Source: Pollutimonas sp963706785 (GTDB lineage: Bacteria; Pseudomonadota; Gammaproteobacteria; Burkholderiales; Burkholderiaceae_B). From it: 64,000 nucleotides of DNA. A model generated the notes under the pieces. That model did no database searches. It saw only the letters and a program-made list of their open reading frames with translations, and was not told where the DNA came from. The position numbers were made by a program, and so were the translations under genes. Positions 26,829 to 35,256 of this stretch are shown here, piece by piece. The stretch covers positions 558,001 to 622,000 of the forward strand of contig CAVPNJ010000004.1 in NCBI GenBank assembly GCA_963706785.1, in the 5' to 3' direction. Numbering within the stretch: the stretch's first letter is position 1; every line of letters begins with the position of its first letter.

Positions 26829-28256
26829 TTACCGCCAGCGTGCGCGTGAACGGAAATGCAAGACCAGGTCAAATAACAGAAACACCAGAAGGCTGACGCC
26901 CATTAGCGGCAAAAACCAGCCGATGGCCGCCGCGCACACCAGGATTCCTGCAAGGCCTGCAGGAGGTGCTTTGCGCAGCAATCGGAACAAGGTGTCAGGT
27001 GAGCCCTGCTCTTTGCTAAGGCCGGGCCGTCGGTGCCACCACATTACGTAGCCCCATATCACCATGGTCGCCAACCCGCAGGCAAAGAAAATCAGGGCCA
27101 GTTGATTGGGCACCCCGAAAAGCGCTCCCATGTGGGCATCTATGCCCCACCGGGTCAGTTTAGCGGCCAAGGGGAAATCGGAGAATCGGGTCTGATCGAC
27201 AATCGCCATATTGCGAGGATCAATAGCAACGGCATCAACTTGCGTTGGCCAACTGCGGTCAATTTCCGTCACCGTCCACGCTTTGTCCGACTTGGCGGGC
27301 GGCCGTATCTCGACCTTACCGGCGTCGATGCCGGCTGCCCGCGCGACGGCAAGCATGGCATCAAACATCGCCGGCTCACCTTTGACGAGCTGGGAAGCAG
27401 ATGGCATCCCATGGTGTGCATGTTCGTCGACGGCAACAGCCCGTACGGCATCAAGGCTGGTCGATACCGTGGGAGTTGCCCATCCATAGTAGGCGCGTAA
27501 CACCGATATATTTCCGCCAGCCCATTGCGACCATGTCAGTCCCGTTACCGAGAAAAACAGGATGCCTATTAGCAAAAAAGGACCGAACGTGCGATGCCAT
27601 CGTCGCACTCGATGGCGGGATGCAGCACGCTTGACCAACGCCGCATTTTGTCCACTGCGCCGTCTGGCGAGCCAGAGCGCAAAACCGCCCAGCGCCGCTA
27701 TCCATAACCATGATGCCGCCAACTCGCTGTATAGCCTGCCAATATCGCCCAAGTGCAATCCGCGGTGCAATAAATCTAACCATGCCCGTACCGGCAATAC
27801 ACCGCTAGTGCCGTATACGCCCAGATCGCCCCGAACTTCAGCCGTTACCGGATCGACAAAGATGGCCCTGCTCTCTGAAGGGCCCATTCCGGGCTCAATA
27901 AACATCACTCGCGTCGTCGTGCCGGGCTCGGGCGCAGGCCTGACGGCGATGAGCTTGGCGTCACCAGCAACTACGTTTTGCGCTGCAGCGATTTGATCTG
28001 CAATTGTGCTTGGCACGCCACTATGCGGAGTATAGAGTTCATGCTTGTATATCTGGTCCTCGATCTGCGGAGTCAGGGCGTACAAGATGCCGCTTAATGC
28101 GGCGACAAGCAAGAATGGGCCAACAAGAAGGCCTACATAGAAATGCAATCTTGTCAGCAGGGGAAGGACCCATCGCTGCCCACGAGACTGGACCAAGGCC
28201 TGCGTAGCCTGTACCGCTTCTGCAGTGTTTGTATTCGCGAAAGAATTATTCGGCAT
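26829..28256 (-). CDS. PepSY-domain membrane protein (PepSY_TM, iron-regulated membrane protein type)
   Basis: A 475-residue inner-membrane protein with the PepSY_TM organisation: a first helix FYVGLLVGPFLLVAALSGIL (about 38-58), a large periplasmic part with PepSY-like segments, a middle pair of helices (ELAASWLWIAALGGFALWLA and GPFLLIGILFFSVTGLTWSQ) and two C-terminal helices. Histidines line several helices (LLTRLHFYVG, LLHRGLHLGD, HRTFGP), as in proteins that handle haem or ferric siderophores. Members are often iron-regulated, but no siderophore genes are present here. A DUF2946 gene lies just upstream on the same strand, 55 bp away. Confidence 0.85.
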   Translation of the reverse strand: MPNNSFANTNTAEAVQATQALVQSRGQRWVLPLLTRLHFYVGLLVGPFLLVAALSGILYALTPQIEDQIYKHELYTPHSGVPSTIADQIAAAQNVVAGDAKLIAVRPAPEPGTTTRVMFIEPGMGPSESRAIFVDPVTAEVRGDLGVYGTSGVLPVRAWLDLLHRGLHLGDIGRLYSELAASWLWIAALGGFALWLARRRSGQNAALVKRAASRHRVRRWHRTFGPFLLIGILFFSVTGLTWSQWAGGNISVLRAYYGWATPTVSTSLDAVRAVAVDEHAHHGMPSASQLVKGEPAMFDAMLAVARAAGIDAGKVEIRPPAKSDKAWTVTEIDRSWPTQVDAVAIDPRNMAIVDQTRFSDFPLAAKLTRWGIDAHMGALFGVPNQLALIFFACGLATMVIWGYVMWWHRRPGLSKEQGSPDTLFRLLRKAPPAGLAGILVCAAAIGWFLPLMGVSLLVFLLFDLVLHFRSRARWR

Positions 28257-28311
28257 AGATCACCTGTGAGATTCAGGAATTTCATGGCGACGCGAACAGA
28301 CCTTTCAACCG

Positions 28312-28854
28312 TCAGGCGAGAAATTGGCTTGTAATATGCAACAGTGTCATTGTGAATGGTCGCGCCCCACGCGGATAAGCGGTGTCATGCGCAAAGAACG
28401 GTGGGGCGCGCGATAGAGCATTCGGGAATACGGCTTTGATCGGACGGCTATTTCCAGAGCCAGGCTGCGCCGGCTCGCTCGAGGAAATGTCGATATTCAA
28501 AAAACAACAGTTATAGCCGACCAAAACCGGCAAATTGACCATAAGCACGCAGTAGCCACATTCGGCGATCCCGTGATTTGAATGCTCTGCGGGAAAGGGT
28601 TGCTCGTCCGTTGAAACGATCGCTACGTCGGCATTGTCATGGCTATGATGGCCACCGGAGGCATTAGAGGACTGAAGAGGCTTGCTGTGGTCGTTGACAA
28701 GCGATATGCCGGACACAGGGACGCGATTCAGCGCCAGCGACTGAGAGATCACTGGAGCAATAACAATCAGCAGCATGGCCAACAATGCCAGCCATGCCGA
28801 TAGAGTTCGACTTCGATTACCGGCCAAATGGCGCTCCAGCGTACGGACAGGCAA
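28312..28854 (-). CDS. DUF2946-type small membrane or secreted protein
   Basis: 180 residues. A hydrophobic segment at about 18-42 (LSAWLALLAMLLIVIAPVIS) is a signal anchor. It is followed by a His-rich stretch (ASGGHHSHDNAD and AEHSNHG) and the CGYCVLM motif typical of DUF2946 proteins. A CC pair follows (YNCCFLN). The histidines and cysteines suggest metal binding, often copper, but this is inference. It precedes the PepSY membrane protein and the two probably form an operon related to metal or haem handling. Confidence 0.7.
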   Translation of the reverse strand: MPVRTLERHLAGNRSRTLSAWLALLAMLLIVIAPVISQSLALNRVPVSGISLVNDHSKPLQSSNASGGHHSHDNADVAIVSTDEQPFPAEHSNHGIAECGYCVLMVNLPVLVGYNCCFLNIDISSSEPAQPGSGNSRPIKAVFPNALSRAPPFFAHDTAYPRGARPFTMTLLHITSQFLA

Positions 28855-28992
28855 TGCAGAAAGCGATGCTACTTCGACGAATCATAAAACGTCAACGGCT
28901 TGTATGTGCCAAATGGCTAGTTGACGACCGATCAACCAGTGAACGGCGCATTCCGTGCCTTGCCGCGCACTATGCACTAGTTATGCTCAGAC

Positions 28993-29015
28993 TTATTCAC
29001 AGAGACTGTGGATAA
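28993..29015. promoter_or_regulatory. Two inverted DnaA boxes
   Basis: TTATTCACA (28993-29001) and TGTGGATAA (29007-29015, reverse complement TTATCCACA) both match the DnaA-box consensus TTATNCACA and face each other across five bases. They sit just beyond the stop of the gene at 29021 and about 140 bp upstream of the DUF2946 start. Nothing else of a replication origin is nearby (no further boxes, AT-rich unwinding region or dnaA/dnaN genes), so this is not oriC. Confidence 0.55.
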
Positions 29016-29020
29016 GTCGA

Positions 29021-29539
29021 CTAACGTGCGGGCTTTCTAAAATCGTCGGCCACCCAAGCAGCAGCGCTATCCACATTCAGTTTGAAATTTGGCGATATCT
29101 CGACCTGAGCAATTTGCGCTCCTTGCACATCCCAGGCACTTAACACTGCGGACGGATTATCGTCATCGGGAACGATATCGAGCTTGATTGTGAGCCGGCC
29201 CAGCGGAGAACTGACTTTCACGCTTTTATGAAGCAGAGCGTGCAATTGTTGCTCGTGGCGCATTAACACCTCGGTGGCAGTCTTGACGAGTGTATAAAAC
29301 GCCGAAGTATCGAGTGGCTTGGGATTCTTTTTGTCGCGACCCATGGTCCACGGGCCAACCAATGCGGGCTCGTCTTCTCCGTCTTTGATCATCTCGACCG
29401 CCCAGCCGTCATCATCTTCATTCTTGATAACGCGGGCGGTCCAGCCATCATCCTGCCAGAACCGCGGTTCCTGCGTTTTTACATCGAGATCGATCTCGTC
29501 GTTGAGCTCGTCTGAGGTTGGAAGTGGCATATCGTTCAC
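29021..29539 (-). CDS. Hypothetical cytoplasmic protein
   Basis: 172 residues with no signal peptide or membrane helix. I do not recognise a named domain. The N-terminal half is acidic and Trp-rich (EPRFWQDDGWTARVIKNEDD, DDGWAVEMIKDGEDEPALVG) with what look like two related DGW/AVxxIKxxxD repeats. The C-terminal half (VKVSSPLGRLTIKLDIVPDD onward) is predicted beta-rich. It is encoded 36 bp downstream of tcdA on the same strand and may be co-transcribed. Confidence 0.75.
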   Translation of the reverse strand: MNDMPLPTSDELNDEIDLDVKTQEPRFWQDDGWTARVIKNEDDDGWAVEMIKDGEDEPALVGPWTMGRDKKNPKPLDTSAFYTLVKTATEVLMRHEQQLHALLHKSVKVSSPLGRLTIKLDIVPDDDNPSAVLSAWDVQGAQIAQVEISPNFKLNVDSAAAWVADDFRKPAR

Positions 29540-29575
29540 TGTTTAATTGCTCCGTTGGAAATAAATTTTCTAGAC

Positions 29576-30430
29576 TTAAGAAGCCGGTTGTGCCAGCAGC
29601 CACTGTACCGCTTCGTTGGCTGCAGCCAGGCCCATGGCAGCCGTTACCGTGACGACCGAACCATAACCGGCACAGGAGAGGCCCTGCAGCGTATCGGCCT
29701 GGTCGTCCAGTGGCCCGGAATGTGCTGAACTTTGGCGCAGCGTATCGGATTGCCGCCATTGCGCCGGCAATAATACTGGCTGATCGAACCATAACGCCCG
29801 CACGCCCATTTTGGGAACCCGCTTAAGCAGCTTGCCTGCATGGTTCGACGCCTTCGGATAGCGATGCTGGCGGCGCAGAGTGTTACGAAGCTTCGACAGC
29901 AAGGCGTCATTCACGGCCAATGATAAATCGCCGGCGCGCAAACTTAGCGGATCAGTCTTTCCACCCGCACCGCCACAGACAACGATGGGTAATTTGCGCT
30001 TACGTGCTTCCAGAATCATGGCGATCTTGGCATGCGCCTGGTCGGTGCAGTCGATGATCAAGCTGGCATCGACCGCAAACATTTCGGACACATTTTCGGG
30101 ACTGACAAAGTCATCGAGCATGTGAACCCGACAGTCGGGATTGATACCGTGCACCCGCTGAGCCATCGCAACAACCTTTGACTGCCCCAGGGTAGCGGTC
30201 AGGGCATGTAATTGCCGATTGATGTTGGACTCGGCAATATGATCGAGGTCGATCAGGCTTATTGCGCCTATACCGCAGCGTGCCAGAGCTTCGGCACACC
30301 ATGAACCGACTCCACCTATTCCAGCCACAACGACGTGCGCCTTGCCCAAACGGCCCGCGCTATCCGGACCATACAGGCGGTCGATGCCTCCAAAACGGCG
30401 TTCAGTATCAAATTGAGAGGTGTCGGGCAT
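29576..30430 (-). CDS. tcdA: tRNA threonylcarbamoyladenosine dehydratase TcdA (CsdL/YgdL)
   Basis: A 284-residue E1-like (ThiF/MoeB fold) enzyme that cyclises t6A37 of tRNA to ct6A. The N-terminal FGGIDRLYG, the nucleotide-binding VAGIGGVGSWCAEALARCGIG (about 35-55), IDLDHIAESNINRQLHA and the substrate-loop CGGAGGKTDPL are all diagnostic of TcdA. The C-terminal SVVTVTAAMGLAAANEAVQW helix anchors it to the membrane in E. coli. It is divergent from the ChaC-like gene at 30557. Confidence 0.93.
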   Translation of the reverse strand: MPDTSQFDTERRFGGIDRLYGPDSAGRLGKAHVVVAGIGGVGSWCAEALARCGIGAISLIDLDHIAESNINRQLHALTATLGQSKVVAMAQRVHGINPDCRVHMLDDFVSPENVSEMFAVDASLIIDCTDQAHAKIAMILEARKRKLPIVVCGGAGGKTDPLSLRAGDLSLAVNDALLSKLRNTLRRQHRYPKASNHAGKLLKRVPKMGVRALWFDQPVLLPAQWRQSDTLRQSSAHSGPLDDQADTLQGLSCAGYGSVVTVTAAMGLAAANEAVQWLLAQPAS

Positions 30431-30556
30431 AGCGCAGCAGGAGAATTAAGAAGGGAGGGGGATAAACGGTAGCACGTCCATGATAAGGCCTGGCTAGTCC
30501 GAGTGATTTAAAATACCAATATTGCCTGTCCGATAAATTGTTTTAGCCGGAAGCCC

Positions 30557-31210
30557 GTGAACGCGACCTTTACACCCGAGCCTCATCCTGCTGCGGCACC
30601 AAGTAGCTTTCGCCTGTTGACGGAAGCCGAGCGCCACGCGTCCATGCTGGATGCGCTGGCTGGCTGGCAAGCCGATGAAGATGTCTGGGTATATGGTTAT
30701 GGTTCGCTAATTTGGCGACCGGAGTTCAATTTTGCTGAACAGCGCGCGGCCTTGCTGCATGGCTATCATCGAGCCTTATGTCTGTGGTCGAGGGTAAACC
30801 GCGGCACACCCGACCAACCCGGCCTGGTATTCGGCCTCGATATTGGCGGTTCCTGCCGCGGCATGGCCTACCGTATTCCTGCGGACGACGTTCCGACCAC
30901 CATGGAAGCTTTGTGGCGTAGAGAAATGCCCAGCGGTGCCTATATACCGAGATGGCTAAACTGCCGCACCGACGAAGGAATCATAAGTGCTCTCGCATTC
31001 ACTATGAACCGCAACACAGACGCCTATGTGCGAGACCTGACGATCGAACAGCTTGTCAGCATCGTGTGCAACGCTCACGGTACTTACGGCCCATGCGTTG
31101 AATACGTACTAGAGACCGCACAGGCGCTGACACAATCGAACATTCGAGACAAGCGCCTCCAAGCATTGGTTCGCGAATTGCGCAGTTCGACCCACGGCAG
31201 TGCCGATTAA
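30557..31210 (+). CDS. ChaC-like gamma-glutamylcyclotransferase
   Basis: 217 residues from a GTG at 30557. The gamma-glutamylcyclotransferase motif is VWVYGYGSLIWRPEFNFAEQ (YGSL at about residue 50), followed by RALCLWSRVNRGTPDQPGLV and the catalytic-Glu region LWRREMPSGAYIPRWL. The family cleaves glutathione to 5-oxoproline and Cys-Gly. It is a single gene upstream of pdxH, separated by 95 bp. Identification as ChaC-type is firm; the physiological substrate is assumed from the family. Confidence 0.9.
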   Translation: MNATFTPEPHPAAAPSSFRLLTEAERHASMLDALAGWQADEDVWVYGYGSLIWRPEFNFAEQRAALLHGYHRALCLWSRVNRGTPDQPGLVFGLDIGGSCRGMAYRIPADDVPTTMEALWRREMPSGAYIPRWLNCRTDEGIISALAFTMNRNTDAYVRDLTIEQLVSIVCNAHGTYGPCVEYVLETAQALTQSNIRDKRLQALVRELRSSTHGSAD

Positions 31211-31305
31211 AGCGGCTGTCAATTAGCTTTTGTCTCGGCCAAGCCAGGGTTTCACAATGCAGACTCCGGTAAACTACTAGTCCGTCACCTTTATGCGCCG
31301 CTACC

Positions 31306-31938
31306 ATGTCTGTTGCCGATATCCGCCAGAAGTACGAAAAATTCGAGCTGCTTGAGGCGTCTCTGGCCGCCACTCCGCTTGAACAGTTCACTCTGTGGTT
31401 CAACGAGGCATTACATGCACAGGTGCCGGAACCTAATGCCATGACGCTCGCGACGACAAGCCTGACCGGACGGCCTTCTGCGCGTATCGTGCTGCTGAAA
31501 GGGTTCGATGAACGTGGGTTTGTGTTCTTCACGAACTACGCTTCCCGAAAAGGGGATGAGTTGGCCGCCAACCCATATGCCAGCCTCTTGTTCTTCTGGC
31601 CCGCGCTGGAGCGTCAGGTGCGCCTTGAAGGGATCATAGAAAAAGTTTCCGCGGCTGAATCTGATGAATACTATTACAGCAGGCCGCTGGGATCGCGTAT
31701 TGGCGCCTGGGTTTCGCCACAAAGCCAGCCCATTTCCCGCGCTGAACTCGAAGCACGGACTCTTGAATTGACCGAGTCACTGGGTGTATCGCCGCCACGC
31801 CCGGAACACTGGGGTGGATACCGGCTCAAGCCCGACTATATCGAGTTCTGGCAAGGACGCCCCTCTCGCTTGCATGATCGGCTAGTGTTCAAACGCGAAA
31901 CCGAAGGATCTTGGTCAAGCTTGCGCCTGGCGCCTTAA
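31306..31938 (+). CDS. pdxH: Pyridoxamine 5'-phosphate oxidase
   Basis: A 210-residue FMN enzyme that oxidises pyridoxine and pyridoxamine phosphate to pyridoxal phosphate. Motifs: NAMTLATTSLTGRPSARIVL and KGFDERGFVFFTNYASRKGD (FMN and substrate binding), YYSRPLGSRIGAWVSPQSQP, and the C-terminal PDYIEFWQGRPSRLHDRLVF and WSSLRLAP, which is the standard end of PdxH. Length is typical. A flavin reductase gene follows after 23 bp. Confidence 0.96.
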   Translation: MSVADIRQKYEKFELLEASLAATPLEQFTLWFNEALHAQVPEPNAMTLATTSLTGRPSARIVLLKGFDERGFVFFTNYASRKGDELAANPYASLLFFWPALERQVRLEGIIEKVSAAESDEYYYSRPLGSRIGAWVSPQSQPISRAELEARTLELTESLGVSPPRPEHWGGYRLKPDYIEFWQGRPSRLHDRLVFKRETEGSWSSLRLAP

Positions 31939-31961
31939 GACCAGGCATAGAACACTAAGCC

Positions 31962-32486
31962 ATGATTGCAACGCCCCCCAATTTTGATGCTGATTTCTTC
32001 CGCTCGGCCCTGGGCCGTTTCGCCACGGGCGTCACCATTATTACGACTGAAAGCCATACTGACCAAAGCCCCGTCGGCCTGACCATCAGTTCATTCAATT
32101 CCGTATCGCTGGAGCCGCCCCTGGTGCTCTGGAGCTTATCCAAAGCGGCTTCATCGCTGCGTCATTTCCAGCAAGCCGAACGCTATGTAATCCATATACT
32201 GGCCGCTTCCCAGCTGCATTTGGCAAAACGGTTCGCATCGGGCCCCCAGGATAAGCGTTTTGAAGGCCTGCCGCTGACCCGTGCTCCGGGAGGCACGCTG
32301 ATGCTAAATGATCCGGAATGCGCGGCATGGTTTGAATGCCACAATATGAAGCACCACGAAGCGGGCGATCATTTGATCTTCATTGGACAAGTAGAACGCT
32401 GCCAGCGAAATTTTGCCCAACCGCTGGTTTACCATGCTGGCGACTTTGATCTGACCCCCTCCACCGAGCCTTTGTCTAACGATTAA
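31962..32486 (+). CDS. Flavin reductase-domain FMN/FAD-binding protein
   Basis: A 174-residue split-barrel flavin reductase. FFRSALGRFATGVTIITTES, GLTISSFNSVSLEPPLVLWS and FASGPQDKRFEG are typical of the flavin reductase-like (HpaC/RutF/DszD-like) family that supplies reduced flavin to two-component monooxygenases or acts as a NAD(P)H:flavin reductase. No monooxygenase partner lies next to it. It stands in a plus-strand run pdxH, this gene, lhgO-like, purU with small gaps, so co-transcription is likely though functions look unrelated. Confidence 0.88.
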   Translation: MIATPPNFDADFFRSALGRFATGVTIITTESHTDQSPVGLTISSFNSVSLEPPLVLWSLSKAASSLRHFQQAERYVIHILAASQLHLAKRFASGPQDKRFEGLPLTRAPGGTLMLNDPECAAWFECHNMKHHEAGDHLIFIGQVERCQRNFAQPLVYHAGDFDLTPSTEPLSND

Positions 32487-32524
32487 GAAAACGGTAAAGG
32501 CACATACATTATGCAGGACACTCT

Positions 32525-33649
32525 ATGGCAGCAGATATAGATTGCGTCGTCTTGGGAGCCGGCGTCGTCGGCCTGGCCGTGGCGCGCGAACTAGCCCTGG
32601 CAGGGCGGGAAGTACTGGTGGTGGAAGCAAGCGAGGCAATTGGCACGGGAACCAGCTCGCGCAACTCCGAAGTGATACACGCCGGCATTTACTACGCACA
32701 AAATAGCCTGAAGGCCAAACTATGCGTTGAGGGCAAACAGCTGCTGTACGAATATTGCAAAGAGCGCGGTATACCCCACAAGCGCCTTGGCAAGCTGATT
32801 GTGGCGGCGAGCCCGGAACAAAGCCTACAGCTTGAACAGATAGCGCAGCGGGCACATTTGAATGGCGTTGATGACCTGTACCGGATCAGCGGAGCGGAAG
32901 CGCGCAAGCTAGAGCCTGCTTTGGTTTGCGACGCCGCACTGGTGTCGCCTTCCACCGGAATCATCGACAGCCATGCCTTGATGCTGTCCCTTCAGGGTGA
33001 CGCCGAAAACCATGGTGCGCAATGCGTGTTTCACACTCGATTCAGCCAGGGCGAGGTGCTTGAAACCGGCGAATTCCTACTGAAGTTCGAAGGCAATGAG
33101 CCGATGGAATTAATCGCCAACTGCGTAATCAACGCCACTGGGCTATCAGCCCCGTCGGTTGCCCGCAAGCTGCGCGGCCAGCCGCCTGAACATATTCCGC
33201 AAGCTTATTTTTGCAAAGGCAGCTATTTCACGCTATCGGGGCGTTCTCCTTTCAGCCGGCTGATATATCCAATGCCGAATAGTGCCGGCCTGGGTGTCCA
33301 CCTGACATTGGACATGGGCGGTCAGGCAAAATTTGGCCCTGATACAGAGTGGATAGAAGGCGAGGACTACACCCTGGACGCGAGCCGTGCGGACGCGTTC
33401 TATGACGCCGTGCGTAGCTATTGGCCCGCCCTTCCGGATGGCGCGCTCAATCCGGGTTATACCGGCATACGGCCGAAGATTGTCGGCCCCGGTTCCCCGG
33501 CTGCAGATTTCGTGATCGCAGGGCCGGCCACCCACGGGATCGCCGGACTGGTCAACTTGTTTGGCATCGAATCCCCTGGCCTGACGGCCTGCCTGGCCTT
33601 GGCCCGAACGACACACGATGCACTTGCACAACCTCCTTATCTGACCTGA
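32525..33649 (+). CDS. FAD-dependent oxidoreductase, L-2-hydroxyglutarate oxidase-like
   Basis: A 374-residue DAO-superfamily flavoprotein. The N-terminal dinucleotide fold CVVLGAGVVGLAVARELALA and VVEAS bind FAD; GTGTSSRNSEVIHAGIYYAQ is the hallmark of the LhgO/YgaF-like branch; the C terminus has GYTGIRPKIVGPG and GIAGLVNLFGIESPGLT. The likely reaction is oxidation of L-2-hydroxyglutarate or a related 2-hydroxyacid with electron transfer to quinone. It starts 38 bp after the flavin reductase gene and ends 9 bp before purU. Confidence 0.87.
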   Translation: MAADIDCVVLGAGVVGLAVARELALAGREVLVVEASEAIGTGTSSRNSEVIHAGIYYAQNSLKAKLCVEGKQLLYEYCKERGIPHKRLGKLIVAASPEQSLQLEQIAQRAHLNGVDDLYRISGAEARKLEPALVCDAALVSPSTGIIDSHALMLSLQGDAENHGAQCVFHTRFSQGEVLETGEFLLKFEGNEPMELIANCVINATGLSAPSVARKLRGQPPEHIPQAYFCKGSYFTLSGRSPFSRLIYPMPNSAGLGVHLTLDMGGQAKFGPDTEWIEGEDYTLDASRADAFYDAVRSYWPALPDGALNPGYTGIRPKIVGPGSPAADFVIAGPATHGIAGLVNLFGIESPGLTACLALARTTHDALAQPPYLT

Positions 33650-33658
33650 TTCTAGAAG

Positions 33659-34507
33659 ATGAACGATTACATACTTACCCTTTCTTGTCCCGACCGCATC
33701 GGCATTGTGCATGGTGTTTCGGGATGGCTGCTGACTCAGCATGGCAATATCATCGATGCGCAACAATTTGGCGATCTTGGCACGGAGCGTTTTTTTCTTC
33801 GAGTGCATTTTCACTTGCCAATACCTGCCGAGGTAGCCGACCTGGAAAGCTCGTTCGCGTCCGTCGCCGAAAAGTTCGATATGCAGGCGCAGATCTATGA
33901 TGCCCAGCGTAAGGAGCGTCTGCTGATTTTGGTAAGCCGGCAAGGTCATTGTTTAAATGATTTGCTGTTTCGCAAACACAGCGGGCAACTGCCAGTGGAA
34001 ATCGCGGGAATTGTTTCGAACCATAATGATTTTGCGCCAATGGCGGCATCGTACGGAATCCCGTTTCATCACTTACCGGTGACGCCGGAGACTCGTGATA
34101 CGCAAGAGCAACAGATTCTGAATATCGTTGAGCGTGAAAAGATTGATTTGGTGGTCCTTGCCCGCTATATGCAGATTTTGTCGAATAGGTTGTGCCAGGC
34201 ACTTTCGGGGCGAGCTATCAATATTCACCACAGTTTCCTGCCAAGCTTCAAGGGCGCCCGTCCGTATCATCAGGCGCATGATCGGGGTGTGAAAATTATT
34301 GGAGCGACGGCGCATTATGTGACAGCGGATCTGGATGAAGGTCCGATAATCGAGCAAGATATCGAGCGCGTCGATCACGCGATGAGTGCGTACGATTTGA
34401 CGCAGGTCGGCAGCGATGTGGAATCCTTGGTGCTGTCGCGAGCAGTACGTTCGCATGTCGAGCACCGGATTCTGCTGAACGGGCAGCGGACGGTGGTATT
34501 CCGGTAG
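33659..34507 (+). CDS. purU: Formyltetrahydrofolate deformylase
   Basis: A 282-residue enzyme that hydrolyses 10-formyl-THF to formate and THF. The ACT domain is N-terminal (ILTLSCPDRIGIVHGVSGWL, 1-80); the formyltransferase-fold catalytic domain (90-282) shows VVLARYMQILSN, INIHHSFLPSFKGARPYHQA (catalytic His/Asn region) and TAHYVTADLDEGPIIEQD. Codons near the 3' end use more T and A than neighbouring genes but the protein is intact. It is the last gene before a 6.7-kb gene-poor mobile-element region. Confidence 0.95.
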   Translation: MNDYILTLSCPDRIGIVHGVSGWLLTQHGNIIDAQQFGDLGTERFFLRVHFHLPIPAEVADLESSFASVAEKFDMQAQIYDAQRKERLLILVSRQGHCLNDLLFRKHSGQLPVEIAGIVSNHNDFAPMAASYGIPFHHLPVTPETRDTQEQQILNIVEREKIDLVVLARYMQILSNRLCQALSGRAINIHHSFLPSFKGARPYHQAHDRGVKIIGATAHYVTADLDEGPIIEQDIERVDHAMSAYDLTQVGSDVESLVLSRAVRSHVEHRILLNGQRTVVFR

Positions 34508-34540
34508 GCGGTATTCATTGTGCGGCCTGTTATTCCTTAA

Positions 34541-34660
34541 GTTGCTGCGTCGCTCCTTAAGTTGCATCTTGTTGTTTAAGTCGCTTCGTTGCCGCTTAAG
34601 TCGCTTCGTTGTTGCTTAAGTCGCTTCGTTGTTGCTTAAGTCGCTTCGTTGTTGCTTAAG
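34541..34660. repeat. 20-bp tandem repeat array
   Basis: The unit TCGCTTCGTTGTTGCTTAAG occurs at 34581, 34601, 34621 and 34641; the first copy differs at two positions (GCCG for GTTG). Two degenerate units precede it (34541-34580). Units abut without spacers, so this is not CRISPR. The array lies about 35 bp after the purU stop and ends 10 bp before palindrome C. Confidence 0.9.
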
Positions 34661-34669
34661 TCGGTGCAT

Positions 34670-34874
34670 CGGGTCAGGGTAGCCGGGGCGAAAGATCGCT
34701 GCGGTCCGCGCTTCGCGGACTACCCGGCCAACCGCCCTGGTTCGGGGCGGGCCCGAACTCGCCATCGCCAGGCCGTTGGCCTGCGCTACTGGCTCAGACA
34801 GGCGGGCCCTTTTTTCCCCGAGCCAGGGCGGTTGGCCGGCGCGCTCAAACTTTCGCTCCGGCTACCCCGACCCG
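34670..34874. repeat. 205-bp imperfect long palindrome, copy C
   Basis: The outer arms 34670-34694 and 34850-34874 are reverse complements in 23 of 25 positions. Inner arms CCGGCCAACCGCCCTGG (34724-34740) and 34823-34839 pair perfectly over 17 bp. A small hairpin GTCCGCG-CTT-CGCGGAC lies at 34704-34720 in the left arm. The architecture (outer arms, inner GC blocks, embedded small hairpin, about 200 bp) is that of copies A and B, but the arm sequences differ. No protein is supported: the frame crossing it follows from the symmetry. Confidence 0.85.
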
Positions 34875-35035
34875 CTGCACCTTGGACTGAACTATGACTG
34901 AACGAATGCTCGTATCTGCCTAGGTTGGCGCTGTGGGCAGATGCATGAGCCCTATGCGAGGCTTCATTATGGATATGTGTTGCGGCGCTACGGTGGTGGA
35001 CAAGGTGTTCTTTGCGGCTAACTCACATGCAGCAA

Positions 35036-35160
35036 CGACCAGATATCCTTCCGAATGACTAGGTGCCTTTCCAACTGACCAAGTATCTTTCCAATTAACC
35101 AGGGTATCGTTCCGCCTGATTAAGTACCTAGCGCACTTACCGGGATCTATCGCAGCAATC
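35036..35160. repeat. Degenerate repeats of about 20 bp in a gene-free stretch
   Basis: Between palindrome C and the IS66 element (34875-35163, about 290 bp) no gene is seen. From about 35036 segments such as TATCTTTCCAATTAACCAG, GTGCCTTTCCAACTGACCAAG and TATCGTTCCGCCTGATTAAG recur with a 19-21 bp period and weak conservation. They may be decayed relatives of a tandem array. The IS66 element is inserted directly after them. Confidence 0.4.
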
Positions 35161-35163
35161 GGA

Positions 35164-35171
35164 TATCAATC
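35164..35171. repeat. Left 8-bp target-site duplication of the IS66 element
   Basis: TATCAATC directly outside the left inverted repeat is identical to 39545-39552 outside the right inverted repeat. Eight bases is the usual duplication length for the IS66 family, which fixes both ends of the element. Confidence 0.92.
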
Positions 35172-35256
35172 GTAAGCACCCAGCGAGTACCGTCTTGACT
35201 CGGGCGTAAGGACTACTAGACGATTAGAATCTGATTTTCAATCAATTTTCGTCGCC

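Noticed and set aside
28993..29015. Chromosomal origin of replication
   Set aside because: Only two DnaA boxes are present, with no AT-rich unwinding element and none of the usual origin-linked genes.
34541..34660. CRISPR array
   Set aside because: The 20-bp units follow each other directly with no spacers, and no cas gene is in the window.
34649..34897. 82-codon frame across palindrome C
   Set aside because: It has the same cause: symmetry of the palindrome and GC bias.
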